Of a DNA stretch of 64,000 bases, positions 36,068-45,924 are shown one piece after another (the stretch's first letter is position 1; each line of letters opens with the position of its first letter). The notes beneath the pieces are model-generated. The model was not told where the DNA came from. It was given only the letters and a program-made list of their open reading frames with translations, and ran no database searches. The translations under genes and the position numbers were made by a program. This stretch comes from Microbacterium enclense (GTDB lineage: Bacteria > Actinomycetota > Actinomycetes > Actinomycetales > Microbacteriaceae). The stretch is taken from assembly GCA_038182865.1 (NCBI GenBank), contig CP116226.1, positions 2,480,001-2,544,000 on the forward strand, read 5' to 3'.

Positions 36068-37243
36068 TCAGGAGGCTTCTTCCTGTCGGGTCGCCGCCGC
36101 CAGGTCGGCTTCGGATGCGACGTAGCCCTGGACGTGTCGCTCGTCGACGCCGTTGTACGCGGAGAGCGGGCGGATGAGAGCGTTGGATGCCGTCTGCTCG
36201 ACGATGTGCGCCGTCCAGCCCGTCACGCGCGCGGCGACGAAGAGCGGCGTGAACGTCGGAGTGTCGAAACCGATGAGGTGGTACGCCGGGCCCGACGGAT
36301 AGTCGAGGTTGGGGTATATGCCCTTGCGTGAGACGAACGCGGTCTCGAGTTCCTCGTAGAGCGCGGCGAGCTCGGCGGCGTCGTAGTGGGCGACCAGGGT
36401 GTCGAGGGCCGCTTTCATCGTGGGGACGCGCGAGTCCCCCTTCTTGTAGACGCGATGTCCGAAGCCCATGATCTTGCGCTTGTTCGCGAGGGCGTCGTCG
36501 AGCCATGCGGTGACACGGTCGGCTGAGCCGATCTCGTCGAAGATGTGCATGACGGCCTCGTTCGCGCCGCCGTGCAGGGCGCCTTTGAGAGCGCCGATCG
36601 CTCCGACCACCGCGGAGTACAGGTCGGCGGTCGTCGATGTGATGACGCGCGCGGTGAAGGTCGACGCGTTGAAGGAGTGTTCCGCGTACAGGATCATCGA
36701 CACGGTGAAGGCGTCGGCGACCACGTCGGCCGGTTCTTCGCCGAACGTCATCCAGAGGAAGTTCCGCGAATAGTCGAGGTCGGCACGAGGGGGGACGAGA
36801 TCCTGCCCGCGCCGACGTCGCTGGTCGTAGGCCACCATCGCGGGGATCTTCGCGAACAGCAGCTTCGCCTTGGCGAGGTCGGCCGCGGGGGAGTTGTCGG
36901 CGACATCGCCCGCGGCGGCGCCCCGTGCCGACACGGCGGTGCGGAGGACGTCCATCGGGTGGGCGTCGAGCGGGAGCAGGTCGATCACGGTCTTGACGTC
37001 GGCATCGAGGTCGCGGTGGGCCCGCTCGAACGCCTCGAACTCCGCTCGCTCGTCGTCGCTCGGCAGTTCGCCGTTCCACAGCAGCAGCGCAACCGCCTCG
37101 AAGGACTGGGTCGCCGCCAACTCCTGCACGGGGTACCCGCGATACAGGAGCGAGTTGGTGTCGGGATTGACCTTGCTGACGGCGGTGTAGTCCACCGTGA
37201 CGCCGGCGAGGCCCTTCTTGATGTCGTCCTGGGTGTCGGCCAT
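36068..37243 (-). CDS. prpC: 2-Methylcitrate synthase / citrate synthase
   Basis: Condenses propionyl-CoA (or acetyl-CoA) with oxaloacetate. The 391-residue protein has the citrate-synthase motifs GALHGGANEAVM, the His and Asp of MGFGHRVYKKGDSR and LDYPSGPAYHLIGF, and starts with the short N-terminus typical of PrpC-type enzymes (AGVTVDYTAVSKVNP). ATG 37243 has GGAG 5 nt upstream and lies 2 bp after the prpB stop. It is the last gene of GntR-prpD-prpB-prpC, so the methylcitrate cycle role is well supported by context. Confidence 0.94.
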   Translation of the reverse strand: MADTQDDIKKGLAGVTVDYTAVSKVNPDTNSLLYRGYPVQELAATQSFEAVALLLWNGELPSDDERAEFEAFERAHRDLDADVKTVIDLLPLDAHPMDVLRTAVSARGAAAGDVADNSPAADLAKAKLLFAKIPAMVAYDQRRRRGQDLVPPRADLDYSRNFLWMTFGEEPADVVADAFTVSMILYAEHSFNASTFTARVITSTTADLYSAVVGAIGALKGALHGGANEAVMHIFDEIGSADRVTAWLDDALANKRKIMGFGHRVYKKGDSRVPTMKAALDTLVAHYDAAELAALYEELETAFVSRKGIYPNLDYPSGPAYHLIGFDTPTFTPLFVAARVTGWTAHIVEQTASNALIRPLSAYNGVDERHVQGYVASEADLAAATRQEEAS

Positions 37244-37245
37244 GC

Positions 37246-38148
37246 TCACTCCTTCGTGATGGTGAAGTCGAAGATGTTCGTGTCGAAGCGGTTGTACTGC
37301 TCGTAGTCGATCAGGTCGTAGAGGTCTGCGCGATGCTGCATCTGCCCGAGCTGGCTGCTGAGGTGGCCCTCGTCCTGCAGCACATCGAGGGCGCGGTCGG
37401 CGGCGCCCATCGCGAGGCGCAGGAGCGAGACGGGCCAGATGACGATGTTCACGCCGACATCGCGCAGGTCGTCGACGCTGAACAGGTCGCTTTTTCCGAA
37501 CTCGGTCATGTTGGCGAGGATCGGCACATCGACCGCTGCCCGCACCGCCTCGAACTCGGCGAGCGTCCGCATGGCCTCGGGGAAGACGGCATCCGCTCCA
37601 GCGTCCACGAGCTGCCGCGCGCGGTCGATCGCGGCATCCAGTCCATCGACGGCACGGATGTCGGTCCGCGCCATGATGAGGAAATTGTCGTCGCGCCGGG
37701 CGTCGACCGCCGCGCGGATGCGCTTGACGGCCGTGTCGGCGTCGACGACCGCTTTCCCATCGAGATGGCCGCATCGCTTCGGGTTGATCTGGTCTTCGAT
37801 ATGGCAGCCGGCCAGGCCCGCGTCTTCGAGGGTCTGAATGGTGCGCGCGACGTTCATCGGCTCTCCGAAGCCGGTGTCGGCGTCGATGATCGCGGGCAGC
37901 TCGGTCATCCTGGCGATCTGCTGCCCGCGCCCGGCGACCTCGGTGAGCGTCGTCAGTCCGATGTCGGGCAGGCCCAGGTCGGCGCTCAGGACGGCGCCCG
38001 AGATGTACACGCCCTCGAAGCCCTTGCGTTCGATGAGCCGGGCCGACAGCGGATTGAACGCGCCGGGGAAGCGGAGGAGTTCACCGGAGGCCAGCCGTTC
38101 GCGCAGGACGCGGCGCTTCTCCGCGGGGGAGGTGGTCGCGTACAGCAT
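37246..38148 (-). CDS. prpB: 2-Methylisocitrate lyase
   Basis: Cleaves 2-methylisocitrate to pyruvate and succinate, the last step of the methylcitrate cycle. The 300-residue protein has FPGAFNPLSARLIERKGFEGVYISG, the metal-binding DADTGFGE, GCHIEDQINPKRCGHLDGK with the catalytic KRCGH Cys, and ARTDIRAVDGLDAAI. Its ATG shares one base with the prpD stop (TGATG), and prpC begins 2 bp after its end, so the three enzymes are tightly coupled. Confidence 0.96.
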   Translation of the reverse strand: MLYATTSPAEKRRVLRERLASGELLRFPGAFNPLSARLIERKGFEGVYISGAVLSADLGLPDIGLTTLTEVAGRGQQIARMTELPAIIDADTGFGEPMNVARTIQTLEDAGLAGCHIEDQINPKRCGHLDGKAVVDADTAVKRIRAAVDARRDDNFLIMARTDIRAVDGLDAAIDRARQLVDAGADAVFPEAMRTLAEFEAVRAAVDVPILANMTEFGKSDLFSVDDLRDVGVNIVIWPVSLLRLAMGAADRALDVLQDEGHLSSQLGQMQHRADLYDLIDYEQYNRFDTNIFDFTITKE

Positions 38149-39674
38149 CAGAAGAGTCCCTTGGGGGCGGGTGCGGATGCCAGGACGCCGGGCTTGGCGA
38201 CGATGTTCAGCTGCATGACTTCGGCGGGGGTGAGCTCGGGGAGGCGCGCTGCGAGGGTGAGGAACCGGTCGATCTCCTCCGGGAGGAGCACGGGTTCGGC
38301 GAGGGTACGGAACTTGCGGATGTAGTCCTCGCGGGTGAAGGGGCGGGCGCCCAGGGGGTGGGCGTCGGCGACGGCGATCTGATCTTCGACGGTCGACCCG
38401 TCGGTGAGGGTGATGACCACGCGCCCGCCGAAGGCCTTCTCGTTCGGGTCGTCGGAGTGGTACCGGCGGGTCCATTCGGGGTCTTCGGCGGTGGTGACCT
38501 TGTGCCAGAGGGCGACGGTGTCTTCGCGGGCGGCGCGGGTGGGGGCGTAGGAGTGGACGTGGTGCCACCCGCCGTCCTGCAACGCGACGGCGAAGATGTA
38601 CGGGATGGAGTGATCCAACGTCTCCCGGCTGGCGGTGGGGTCGTACTTCTGCGGGTCGTTCGCGCCGGAGCCGATCACGTAGTGGGTGTGGTGGCTGGTG
38701 TGCAGGACGATGGAGGCGATGTTCGCCGGGTCGGTCAGATCGGGGCGTTCGTGATGGAGCTTGCGGGCGAGATCGATCCACGCCTGCGCCTGATACTCCG
38801 CCGAATGCTCCTTCGTGTAGGAGTCGAGGATGCCGCGCTTGGGCTCGCCGTCGCCGGGGAGGGGAACGTCGTATGAGGCGTCGGGGCCGTCGAGCAGCCA
38901 CGCGATGACCCCGTCCTCCCCCTCGTAGATGGGTGACGGGCTGGTCTCACCCCGCATGGCACGGTCGACCGCCTCGATCGCCATCTTCCCCGCGAAGGCG
39001 GGGGCGTGCGCCTTCCAGGTGGAGATCTCGCCCTTGCGGGACTGACGGGTGGCGGTGGTGGTGTGCAGGGCCTGCCCGATGGCCTGGTAAATGGTCTCCT
39101 GGTCGAGGTCGAGCAGGGTTCCGAGGCCGGCGGCCGCGGAGGGGCCGAGGTGGGCCACGTGATCGATCTTGTGCTTGTGCAGGCTGATCGCCCGGACCAG
39201 GTCGATCTGGATCTCATACGCCGTGGCGAGGGCGCGGACGACGGCGGCGCCGTCGCGGCCGGTGTGCTGGGCGACGGCGAGGATCGGGGGGATGTTGTCC
39301 CCGGGGTGGGAGTACTCCGCCGCCAGGAACGTGTCGTGGTAGTCGAGCTCGCGGACCGCGACACCGTTCGCCCACGCCGCCCACTCGGGGCTCGATCGCC
39401 GCTCCAGCAGGCATCCGAACACGGTCGCGCCCGACCCTCCGATCGACACCGCATGATCCAACGCCTGCTGCCGCGCCGCGCTCACCGGCCGTCGTGAGAG
39501 CGACGCCGCCGCGACCGCCGCGTTGTCGATCACCCGATTGATGATCATGTCGACCACATCGTCGTCGACCTCCACCGGATCGACGGCGACCCGCGCCAAC
39601 GACCACGCGAGCTGACCCTCGCGAGCCAGATTCTCCTCGCTGCGGTGCGTGCGAACGTGATGCGTGATCGTCAT
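38148..39674 (-). CDS. prpD: 2-Methylcitrate dehydratase (MmgE/PrpD family)
   Basis: Dehydrates 2-methylcitrate to 2-methylaconitate. The 508-residue MmgE/PrpD protein contains REEDYHDTF-like RELDYHDTFLAAEYSHPGDN, SLHKHKIDHVAHLGPSAAAGLG, and WKAHAPAFAGKMAIEAVD. It is the first enzyme gene of the operon, and its ATG at 39674 overlaps the stop of the GntR gene by 4 bp (ATGA). No separate AcnM-type isomerase is present, as expected for a prpDBC-type operon. Confidence 0.95.
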   Translation of the reverse strand: MTITHHVRTHRSEENLAREGQLAWSLARVAVDPVEVDDDVVDMIINRVIDNAAVAAASLSRRPVSAARQQALDHAVSIGGSGATVFGCLLERRSSPEWAAWANGVAVRELDYHDTFLAAEYSHPGDNIPPILAVAQHTGRDGAAVVRALATAYEIQIDLVRAISLHKHKIDHVAHLGPSAAAGLGTLLDLDQETIYQAIGQALHTTTATRQSRKGEISTWKAHAPAFAGKMAIEAVDRAMRGETSPSPIYEGEDGVIAWLLDGPDASYDVPLPGDGEPKRGILDSYTKEHSAEYQAQAWIDLARKLHHERPDLTDPANIASIVLHTSHHTHYVIGSGANDPQKYDPTASRETLDHSIPYIFAVALQDGGWHHVHSYAPTRAAREDTVALWHKVTTAEDPEWTRRYHSDDPNEKAFGGRVVITLTDGSTVEDQIAVADAHPLGARPFTREDYIRKFRTLAEPVLLPEEIDRFLTLAARLPELTPAEVMQLNIVAKPGVLASAPAPKGLF

Positions 39675-40351
39675 GATCTTCTCTTTCGGCCGGTGAGCTG
39701 CGCGGTGAGCGCGGCGGTGGGGGAGGCCTCGATGGAATCGAGGATGCTGGTGAGCGCGTGGTGCAGATGGACGTGCACGGCGTGCGCCGCGAGGTCGCCG
39801 TCTCCCGCCGCGATCGCCGCGGCGATCAGGCGATGTTCGGCTACGGACGCCGCGAGCCGCTCGGGCTGGTAGCGCGCGAGGCGACGCACCCGGACGAGGT
39901 GGGTGCGGATGACCTGCAGCGCGCTGACGAGATAGTCGTTGTCGGTGGCGGCATCGAGCTCGGCATCGAACTCGGCGATGAGAGAGTAGTACGCGTCGCG
40001 CGCGGCGTCGCCATCGAGGTCCGCTGACGCGAAGGCATCCGCTATCCGCGCGAACGTCGGCGCCGAGGGAGATGCCGCAGCGAGTCGCGCCGCCGTCTCC
40101 TCGAGCGCACGCCGCACCGTGAAGAGCGCGCGGATGTCGTCGCTCTTCACGTCGGTGACGACGGTCACCCGGGGCGATGACTGGGTGACGAGCCCGTCCG
40201 ACGCCAGCCGCGCCAGGGCGGCGCGGAGCGGAGTCCGGCTGACGCCGAGTCGCGCCGATTGCTCGACCTCGCCGAGCACGGTGCCGGGGGCCAGAACGCC
40301 CGTCTGGATCTCGTCCAGGAGGGTCGTGTAGGCGATATCGCTCGCACGCAT
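39671..40351 (-). CDS. GntR-family (FCD) regulator of the prp operon
   Basis: A 226-residue regulator: winged helix in the first 70 residues (GEVEQSARLGVSRTPLRAALARLASDGLV) and an FCD domain. It is the first gene of the methylcitrate operon and overlaps prpD by 4 bp, so it is made together with the enzymes and probably senses a pathway metabolite. The start is ATG 40351 with GGAGG 6 nt upstream. Two GTATAC-centred sites lie upstream. The corynebacterial prp regulator is of a different type, so this is a distinct control scheme (inference). Confidence 0.88.
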   Translation of the reverse strand: MRASDIAYTTLLDEIQTGVLAPGTVLGEVEQSARLGVSRTPLRAALARLASDGLVTQSSPRVTVVTDVKSDDIRALFTVRRALEETAARLAAASPSAPTFARIADAFASADLDGDAARDAYYSLIAEFDAELDAATDNDYLVSALQVIRTHLVRVRRLARYQPERLAASVAEHRLIAAAIAAGDGDLAAHAVHVHLHHALTSILDSIEASPTAALTAQLTGRKRRS

Positions 40352-40383
40352 GGCACGCCTCCTCACCTTCGCTGGCGAATTCG

Positions 40384-40447
40384 AGTGTATACGCAAGGGG
40401 GTCCGTGCGGCCTCGAACTGTGCATGGGGAGCGGCAGCGTATACATA
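40384..40447 (-). promoter_or_regulatory. Two GTATAC operator-like sites upstream of GntR-prpDBC
   Basis: GTATAC lies at 40387-40392 and 40439-40444, 52 bp apart. On the minus strand they read TGCGTATACACT and TATGTATACGCT, so the flanks also agree (GTATACRCT). The proximal site, 36-41 nt before the regulator start, overlaps a possible -10. The 52-bp spacing is five helical turns. Confidence 0.55.
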
Positions 40448-40497
40448 AGACGAACCGGGATGTTCCGTCACGACGACCGAGGTGCACGCGAACGCCG

Positions 40498-40536
40498 AAG
40501 GTCCCGGATGCCGAGAGGGCTGGCATCCGGGACCTT
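40498..40536 (-). terminator. Terminator hairpin after acs
   Basis: Perfect 15-bp stem AAGGTCCCGGATGCC (40498-40512) with its complement (40522-40536) and a 9-nt loop. It starts 16 bp after the acs stop. The stem contains GGATGCC. Confidence 0.75.
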
Positions 40537-40551
40537 CCACGACACGCGGGG

Positions 40552-42519
<1,968 letters not shown>

Positions 42520-42677
42520 CGCAACGCTCCTTCGCGGTCCGGGGGATGCCGCGTCCTCGCGAGCATCGTCACCGTGACGACCGTAGCGAGGGCCTCCGAC
42601 ACCCGGCCACCTCCGATAGTTGGCATCCGCTTATCGCGAAACAGGTGATATATCGCAATGAATGGATGCGTCGCGAG
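42520..42677. other. acs upstream region, no gene
   Basis: This is the left part of a 435-bp gap between divergent acs and tadA. It must hold the acs promoter (minus strand), but no convincing hexamer pair stands out. An AT-rich patch (GTGATATATCGCAATG near 42646) is unusual for this genome and may be a regulator site. Confidence 0.4.
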
Positions 42678-42821
42678 TTGGCTCAGCCCTCGCTGACGCG
42701 TAATCTAGGGACGCCCGAACATCGCTTCCGGCACCGCGTCGGTGGGAGCCCCCCAATTTTCACCGGCGCGTGGCGGCATCCCTCGCCCCCCACTGACGGG
42801 ATGCCGCCCCCTCCTTTTTCT
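42678..42821 (+). ncRNA. Candidate small RNA with own promoter and terminator
   Basis: TTGGCT (42678-42683), a 17-nt spacer and TAATCT (42701-42706) form a good sigma-70-type promoter. About 60 nt after the expected start, GGCGGCATCCC (42772-42782) pairs perfectly with 42798-42808 and is followed by CCCTCCTTTTTC, a rho-independent terminator. The implied transcript is about 110 nt, with no ORF. It ends about 130 nt before tadA, which has its own leaderless -10. No Rfam family is recognised. Confidence 0.45.
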
Positions 42822-42954
42822 GCCCCGTCCAGCGTCGGACGTCGACGGCACAGTCTCTTCGACTCTTCTCCCCACGGGGTGGATTCACCGGTCCGTCCAC
42901 GGATCGCCTCGCCCGAGCGACGAAGATCCCCGTGGTCTCTCTACGGTCGTCGGC

Positions 42955-43941
42955 ATGTCGTCCGTCCTCCCCTTCCGGCCCCCGGCCGCTCGCCTCCCCG
43001 GCTCTTCGACGTGGGCCGACCCGGCGCTGGCGTTCCTGCGCCCCTTTCTCGACGACCCGACCATCACAGACCTCTTCGTCAACGGCGAGGAGGGACTCTT
43101 CGTCGACCGGGGGAGCGGGACCGAGCGTGTCGTCTCATGGAGCGCCGACGAGAGCGCCGTGCGTCGCCTGGCCGTGCGCCTCATCGCCCTCGGCGGTCGC
43201 CATCTCGACGACGCGTCGCCGTGCGTGGACGTGCGGCTCGAGCGTGGCATCCGAGTGCACGCCGTTCTCTCTCCTGTGTCGGCCCGCGGCACGGCTGTAT
43301 CGATTCGTGTGCCGCGGTGGGACGCACCGGACCTGGCGCGTCTGGAAACGACGGGGATGATCACCGCGCGAGGCCGGGTTCGTCTCGATGAGCTGGTCGA
43401 CAGCCGGTCGAACGTGCTCATCACCGGTTCCACGGGTGCGGGGAAGACGACCCTGCTCAGCGCTCTCCTCTCTCGCGTCCCACAGGACGAACGCATCATC
43501 ACGATCGAGGAGGTGGCGGAGCTCCGCCCCGCGCATCCGCACCACGTCGCCCTGGAAGCGCGCCAGCCCAACCTCGAAGGCGCGGGCGGCATCGGACTCG
43601 CCCGCCTCGTGCGGGAGGCGTTGCGGATGCGTCCCGACCGCCTGATCCTCGGGGAGTGCCGGGGAGAGGAGCTGCGCGAACTTCTCCTGGCGTTGAACAC
43701 CGGCCACGACGGAGGGGCGGGCACCCTTCACGCACGCAGCCTCCTCGACGTCCCGGCGCGCCTCGAGGCGCTGGGAGCGCTCGCGGGGATGGATGCCGTT
43801 GCCCTCGGGCGGCAGGTGGAGAGCGGTCTGGACGTCGTCATCCACGTCGAGCGGACGGCGGCGGGCCGACGTGTCGCCGGCATCGGACGGCCCATCCTTC
43901 GCGGCGGGCGTCTCGCGATCGAGCCGGAGCCCTGGACGTGA
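42955..43941 (+). CDS. tadA: TadA/CpaF-type secretion ATPase
   Basis: Motor ATPase of a Tad (Flp pilus) assembly system. The 328-residue protein has the N-terminal CpaF domain (ITDLFVNGEEGLFVDRG), Walker A GSTGAGKT at residues 158-165, an Asp box (IITIEEVAELR), Walker B LRMRPDRLILGECRGEE and the His box (NTGHDGGAGTLHARS). It is short for CpaF. ATG 42955 is 7 nt after TACGGT (42942-42947), so probably leaderless. It is the first gene of a set syntenic with mycobacterial Rv3659c-Rv3654c (from memory). The upstream septum-site (ssd, Rv3660c) gene is absent. Confidence 0.92.
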   Translation: MSSVLPFRPPAARLPGSSTWADPALAFLRPFLDDPTITDLFVNGEEGLFVDRGSGTERVVSWSADESAVRRLAVRLIALGGRHLDDASPCVDVRLERGIRVHAVLSPVSARGTAVSIRVPRWDAPDLARLETTGMITARGRVRLDELVDSRSNVLITGSTGAGKTTLLSALLSRVPQDERIITIEEVAELRPAHPHHVALEARQPNLEGAGGIGLARLVREALRMRPDRLILGECRGEELRELLLALNTGHDGGAGTLHARSLLDVPARLEALGALAGMDAVALGRQVESGLDVVIHVERTAAGRRVAGIGRPILRGGRLAIEPEPWT

Positions 43942-44846
43942 TCGTTCGGAACGCCCGCCGGCGCCCTCGCGGCCCGGACCCGCTCGAGACGATCCTTCGC
44001 CTCGCCGTCTTGATGTCGGCCGGCCTCGGCGCCGCCGCTGCGTGGCGGCACCTCGCCGATGACGGCGGAGGGGTGGTGCGCGAGGCCGCGGACGCCGCAA
44101 CCGCGGGAGACGACGTCGCCTCCGTCCTCCGACGAAGAGGCGACGGGTGGCTCGACGTCGCTGCTGTCTGGGCGGTGGCGGTCGCGGTCGGGGCGCCGCT
44201 GGCCGACACCCTCCGAGAGATGGGGACGACCCTGCGTGAGGCAAGGGACATCGCCGATGACGTGCGGGTCTCGCTCGCGGAACCCCTTGCGACCGCGCGT
44301 CTGTTGGCCGGACTTCCGCTGGTGGGGGTCCCCCTCGGAATGGCCCTCGGGTTCGACACGGTCAGGGTGCTGACCACCGACCCGATCGGCCGGTGTTGCC
44401 TCGGTGCGGGGCTGGCGCTGGTGACGGTGGCTCGCGTCTGGTCTCGACGACTGGCGCGGCGAGCCACGCCGTCGGCGGAGATCCCCGGGATGACCGCCGA
44501 CCTCTTCGCCGTGGCGCTCTCCGCGGGAGCGTCGATCGAGCGCGCGCGTGCCCTCATCCGCGGGCAGCGGGACGACGGATCCCCCTTCGAAGACGACGAT
44601 GACATGCGTCGCGTCGAAGCGACTCTCGACCTCTCGGTACGCGCCGGCGTCCCCGCGGGCGAGCTTCTGCGCGGTGATGCGTGGCTCGCCCGACGCTCGG
44701 CGCGCGCGAAGGGACGCGAGGCGGCGGCGACGCTGTCCACGCGCCTGCTCCTGCCGCTGGGCGCGTGCACGCTCCCCGCTTTCCTCCTCCTCGCCGTCGC
44801 TCCGCTCATGATCGGAGTCCTCCGCTCGGGGGTATCCCCGCTCTGA
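43938..44846 (+). CDS. Fused TadB-TadC type II secretion F-domain protein
   Basis: A 302-residue membrane platform protein. The first half carries one F-type domain (VAVGAPLADTLREMGTTLREARDIADDVRVSL, then a helix LLAGLPLVGVPLGMALGF), and the second half a separate F-type domain (ADLFAVALSAGASIERARALI, LLPLGACTLPAFLLLAVAP). In mycobacteria these are two proteins (TadB, TadC); here both are in one short polypeptide. GTG 43938 overlaps the tadA stop by 4 bp. It should form the inner-membrane base of the Tad machine. Confidence 0.85.
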   Translation: MIVRNARRRPRGPDPLETILRLAVLMSAGLGAAAAWRHLADDGGGVVREAADAATAGDDVASVLRRRGDGWLDVAAVWAVAVAVGAPLADTLREMGTTLREARDIADDVRVSLAEPLATARLLAGLPLVGVPLGMALGFDTVRVLTTDPIGRCCLGAGLALVTVARVWSRRLARRATPSAEIPGMTADLFAVALSAGASIERARALIRGQRDDGSPFEDDDDMRRVEATLDLSVRAGVPAGELLRGDAWLARRSARAKGREAAATLSTRLLLPLGACTLPAFLLLAVAPLMIGVLRSGVSPL

Positions 44847-44892
44847 CTCGATTCTTCCTTTCCGCTCCCACTCCCTATGAAAGAGGTCCCTC

Positions 44893-45058
44893 ATGTCCTT
44901 CCCGCGTCGTCTCCTTCCTTCCCGCTCCGTCTCTCGCGCTGCCGACGGCACGACCCGCCTTCCACCGCTCACCACCCACCGCGCCGGCGCTCTGTTCCTC
45001 GACGATCGGGGGGCCGCGACGGCGGAGTACGCGATCGCGACGATGGCCACTGTTGCCG
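44893..45058 (+). pseudogene. DUF4244 (Flp/Tad pilin-like) gene, 5' part, interrupted by element
   Basis: The gene starts at ATG 44893 with AAAGAGG upstream. It encodes a basic leader and DDRGAATAEYAIATMAT, the start of the DUF4244 pilin-like hydrophobic segment, then is cut at the left element boundary (45051-45058). A hybrid frame runs on into the element to 45186, giving a 97-residue product with a non-hydrophobic tail. The missing part lies at 54004-54109. Joined at the core, the frame reads AIATMATVAAVAFAGLLVVI and continues to a natural stop, so the split is precise and reversible in principle. Confidence 0.9.
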
Positions 45059-45071
45059 AGATAAGGCAGAC
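45045..45071. other. attL (left element junction)
   Basis: Core TGTTGCCG at 45051-45058 corresponds to TGTCGCCG at the right end (54004-54011). The host side carries GGCCACTG (45045-45052). The element side carries GGCAGAC (45065-45071), the inverted partner of GTCTGCC at 53984-53990. Confidence 0.7.
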
Positions 45072-45218
45072 CCAAGGCCCAGTGAGAGCTGCAACCACTC
45101 CTCTTATATCCGAACGTCGTTCACAGGTGGCGCTCCCTGTAAAGATGATGCCGAACGCTCGGTTTACCCCCATACTGATCAAGTAACGTGACCGCTACTC
45201 ACCACCACGGAGGGGTCG

Positions 45219-45470
45219 TTGCCCAATCCGCCGAAGCGCCTTCGCGCGTGGGTCGAGCTTGCCAAACAGGAGGGCTGGACGTATGACGAAACAAAAGAGG
45301 GTCATCCCCGGTTGAATCCCCCGCAGGGGTTGATCGATCCCGGATACGACAGGCCGGCCAAACCCGCGGTCTTTAGCAAGACCCCGTCGGACGGTCGAGG
45401 AGACGCTAACACCGTCTCCCACCTACGCCGCAATGGCGTTCCTATCCCGCACAAGGGACAGAAAAAGTAG
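45219..45470 (+). CDS. HicA-like small protein (possible toxin)
   Basis: An 83-residue protein with a HicA-like layout: helix (LRAWVELAKQEGW), a strand with T-K-E-G-H-P-R-L (His29 in the catalytic position), then SKTPSDGRGDANTVSHLRRNGVPIP, which resembles the TPSDxR..N..xxLRRxG end of phage-encoded HicA-like proteins. HicA toxins are small RNA-binding ribonucleases. An insert of about 15 residues separates the strand and TPSD. TTG 45219 is chosen because GGAGG lies 5 nt upstream. It is followed after 18 bp by a partner gene on the same strand. Function is inferred. Confidence 0.7.
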   Translation: MPNPPKRLRAWVELAKQEGWTYDETKEGHPRLNPPQGLIDPGYDRPAKPAVFSKTPSDGRGDANTVSHLRRNGVPIPHKGQKK

Positions 45471-45488
45471 ACAGAAGGAATCCCGAAA

Positions 45489-45851
45489 ATGACTAGCTTC
45501 ACTGTGGACGTGACCACCGCACCCGTCGTCGACGACGACTGGTCGGTCCATTACGCCGCGATCGACGCTGTTCCCGGTGCCTTCCTCGTTGCGGATGAGG
45601 AAGAGCCGCACATCATTTTTCCGGTTGACGCTGACTCCCCGCTCAAGGCGGCGACCTTTGTTGAAGGACTGTCGCAGGTCGTTGGTTTCGAGGTGCTCAG
45701 CGGAACTGTTGAGCTGACGCCCGACATCGACTTTGATATGCCCGAGGACGACGCCCCCGCAGCGGAGCCGACCAGGACGACCACCGCCGTTCGCGAGTGG
45801 CTCGATGCCATCCCGCCGATGCGCGCCTCGGGTTCGCTCGCAATCGCCTAG
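45489..45851 (+). CDS. Acidic protein downstream of HicA-like gene (possible antitoxin)
   Basis: A 120-residue acidic protein, not recognised. It begins with two predicted strands (TSFTVDVTT, WSVHYAAID), has a helix (KAATFVEGLSQVV) and an acidic C-terminal half ending in a helix (TAVREWLDAIP). The strand-strand-helix start and pairing with a HicA-like gene make an antitoxin role possible, but it lacks a recognisable HTH or ribbon motif. AGAAGGA lies 8 nt before ATG 45489. A strong terminator follows, so the pair is a self-contained unit. Confidence 0.75.
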   Translation: MTSFTVDVTTAPVVDDDWSVHYAAIDAVPGAFLVADEEEPHIIFPVDADSPLKAATFVEGLSQVVGFEVLSGTVELTPDIDFDMPEDDAPAAEPTRTTTAVREWLDAIPPMRASGSLAIA

Positions 45852-45869
45852 AAGAACGGGTGGCTCGAG

Positions 45870-45904
45870 GGGGCGTCGCGGAACTGTTCCGCGACGCCCC
45901 TTCT
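45870..45904 (+). terminator. Terminator of the HicA-like pair
   Basis: A 15-bp perfect inverted repeat GGGGCGTCGCGGAAC (45870-45884) and complement (45886-45900), followed by TTCTC. It also faces the convergent gene 45925-46344. Confidence 0.85.
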
Positions 45905-45924
45905 CATGCTCGCGGGTGGGTGCT

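Noticed and set aside
45059..45186. Hybrid C-terminus of the interrupted pilin-like gene as a real protein
   Set aside because: The tail from the element has no hydrophobic segment or similarity. It is readthrough of a broken gene.
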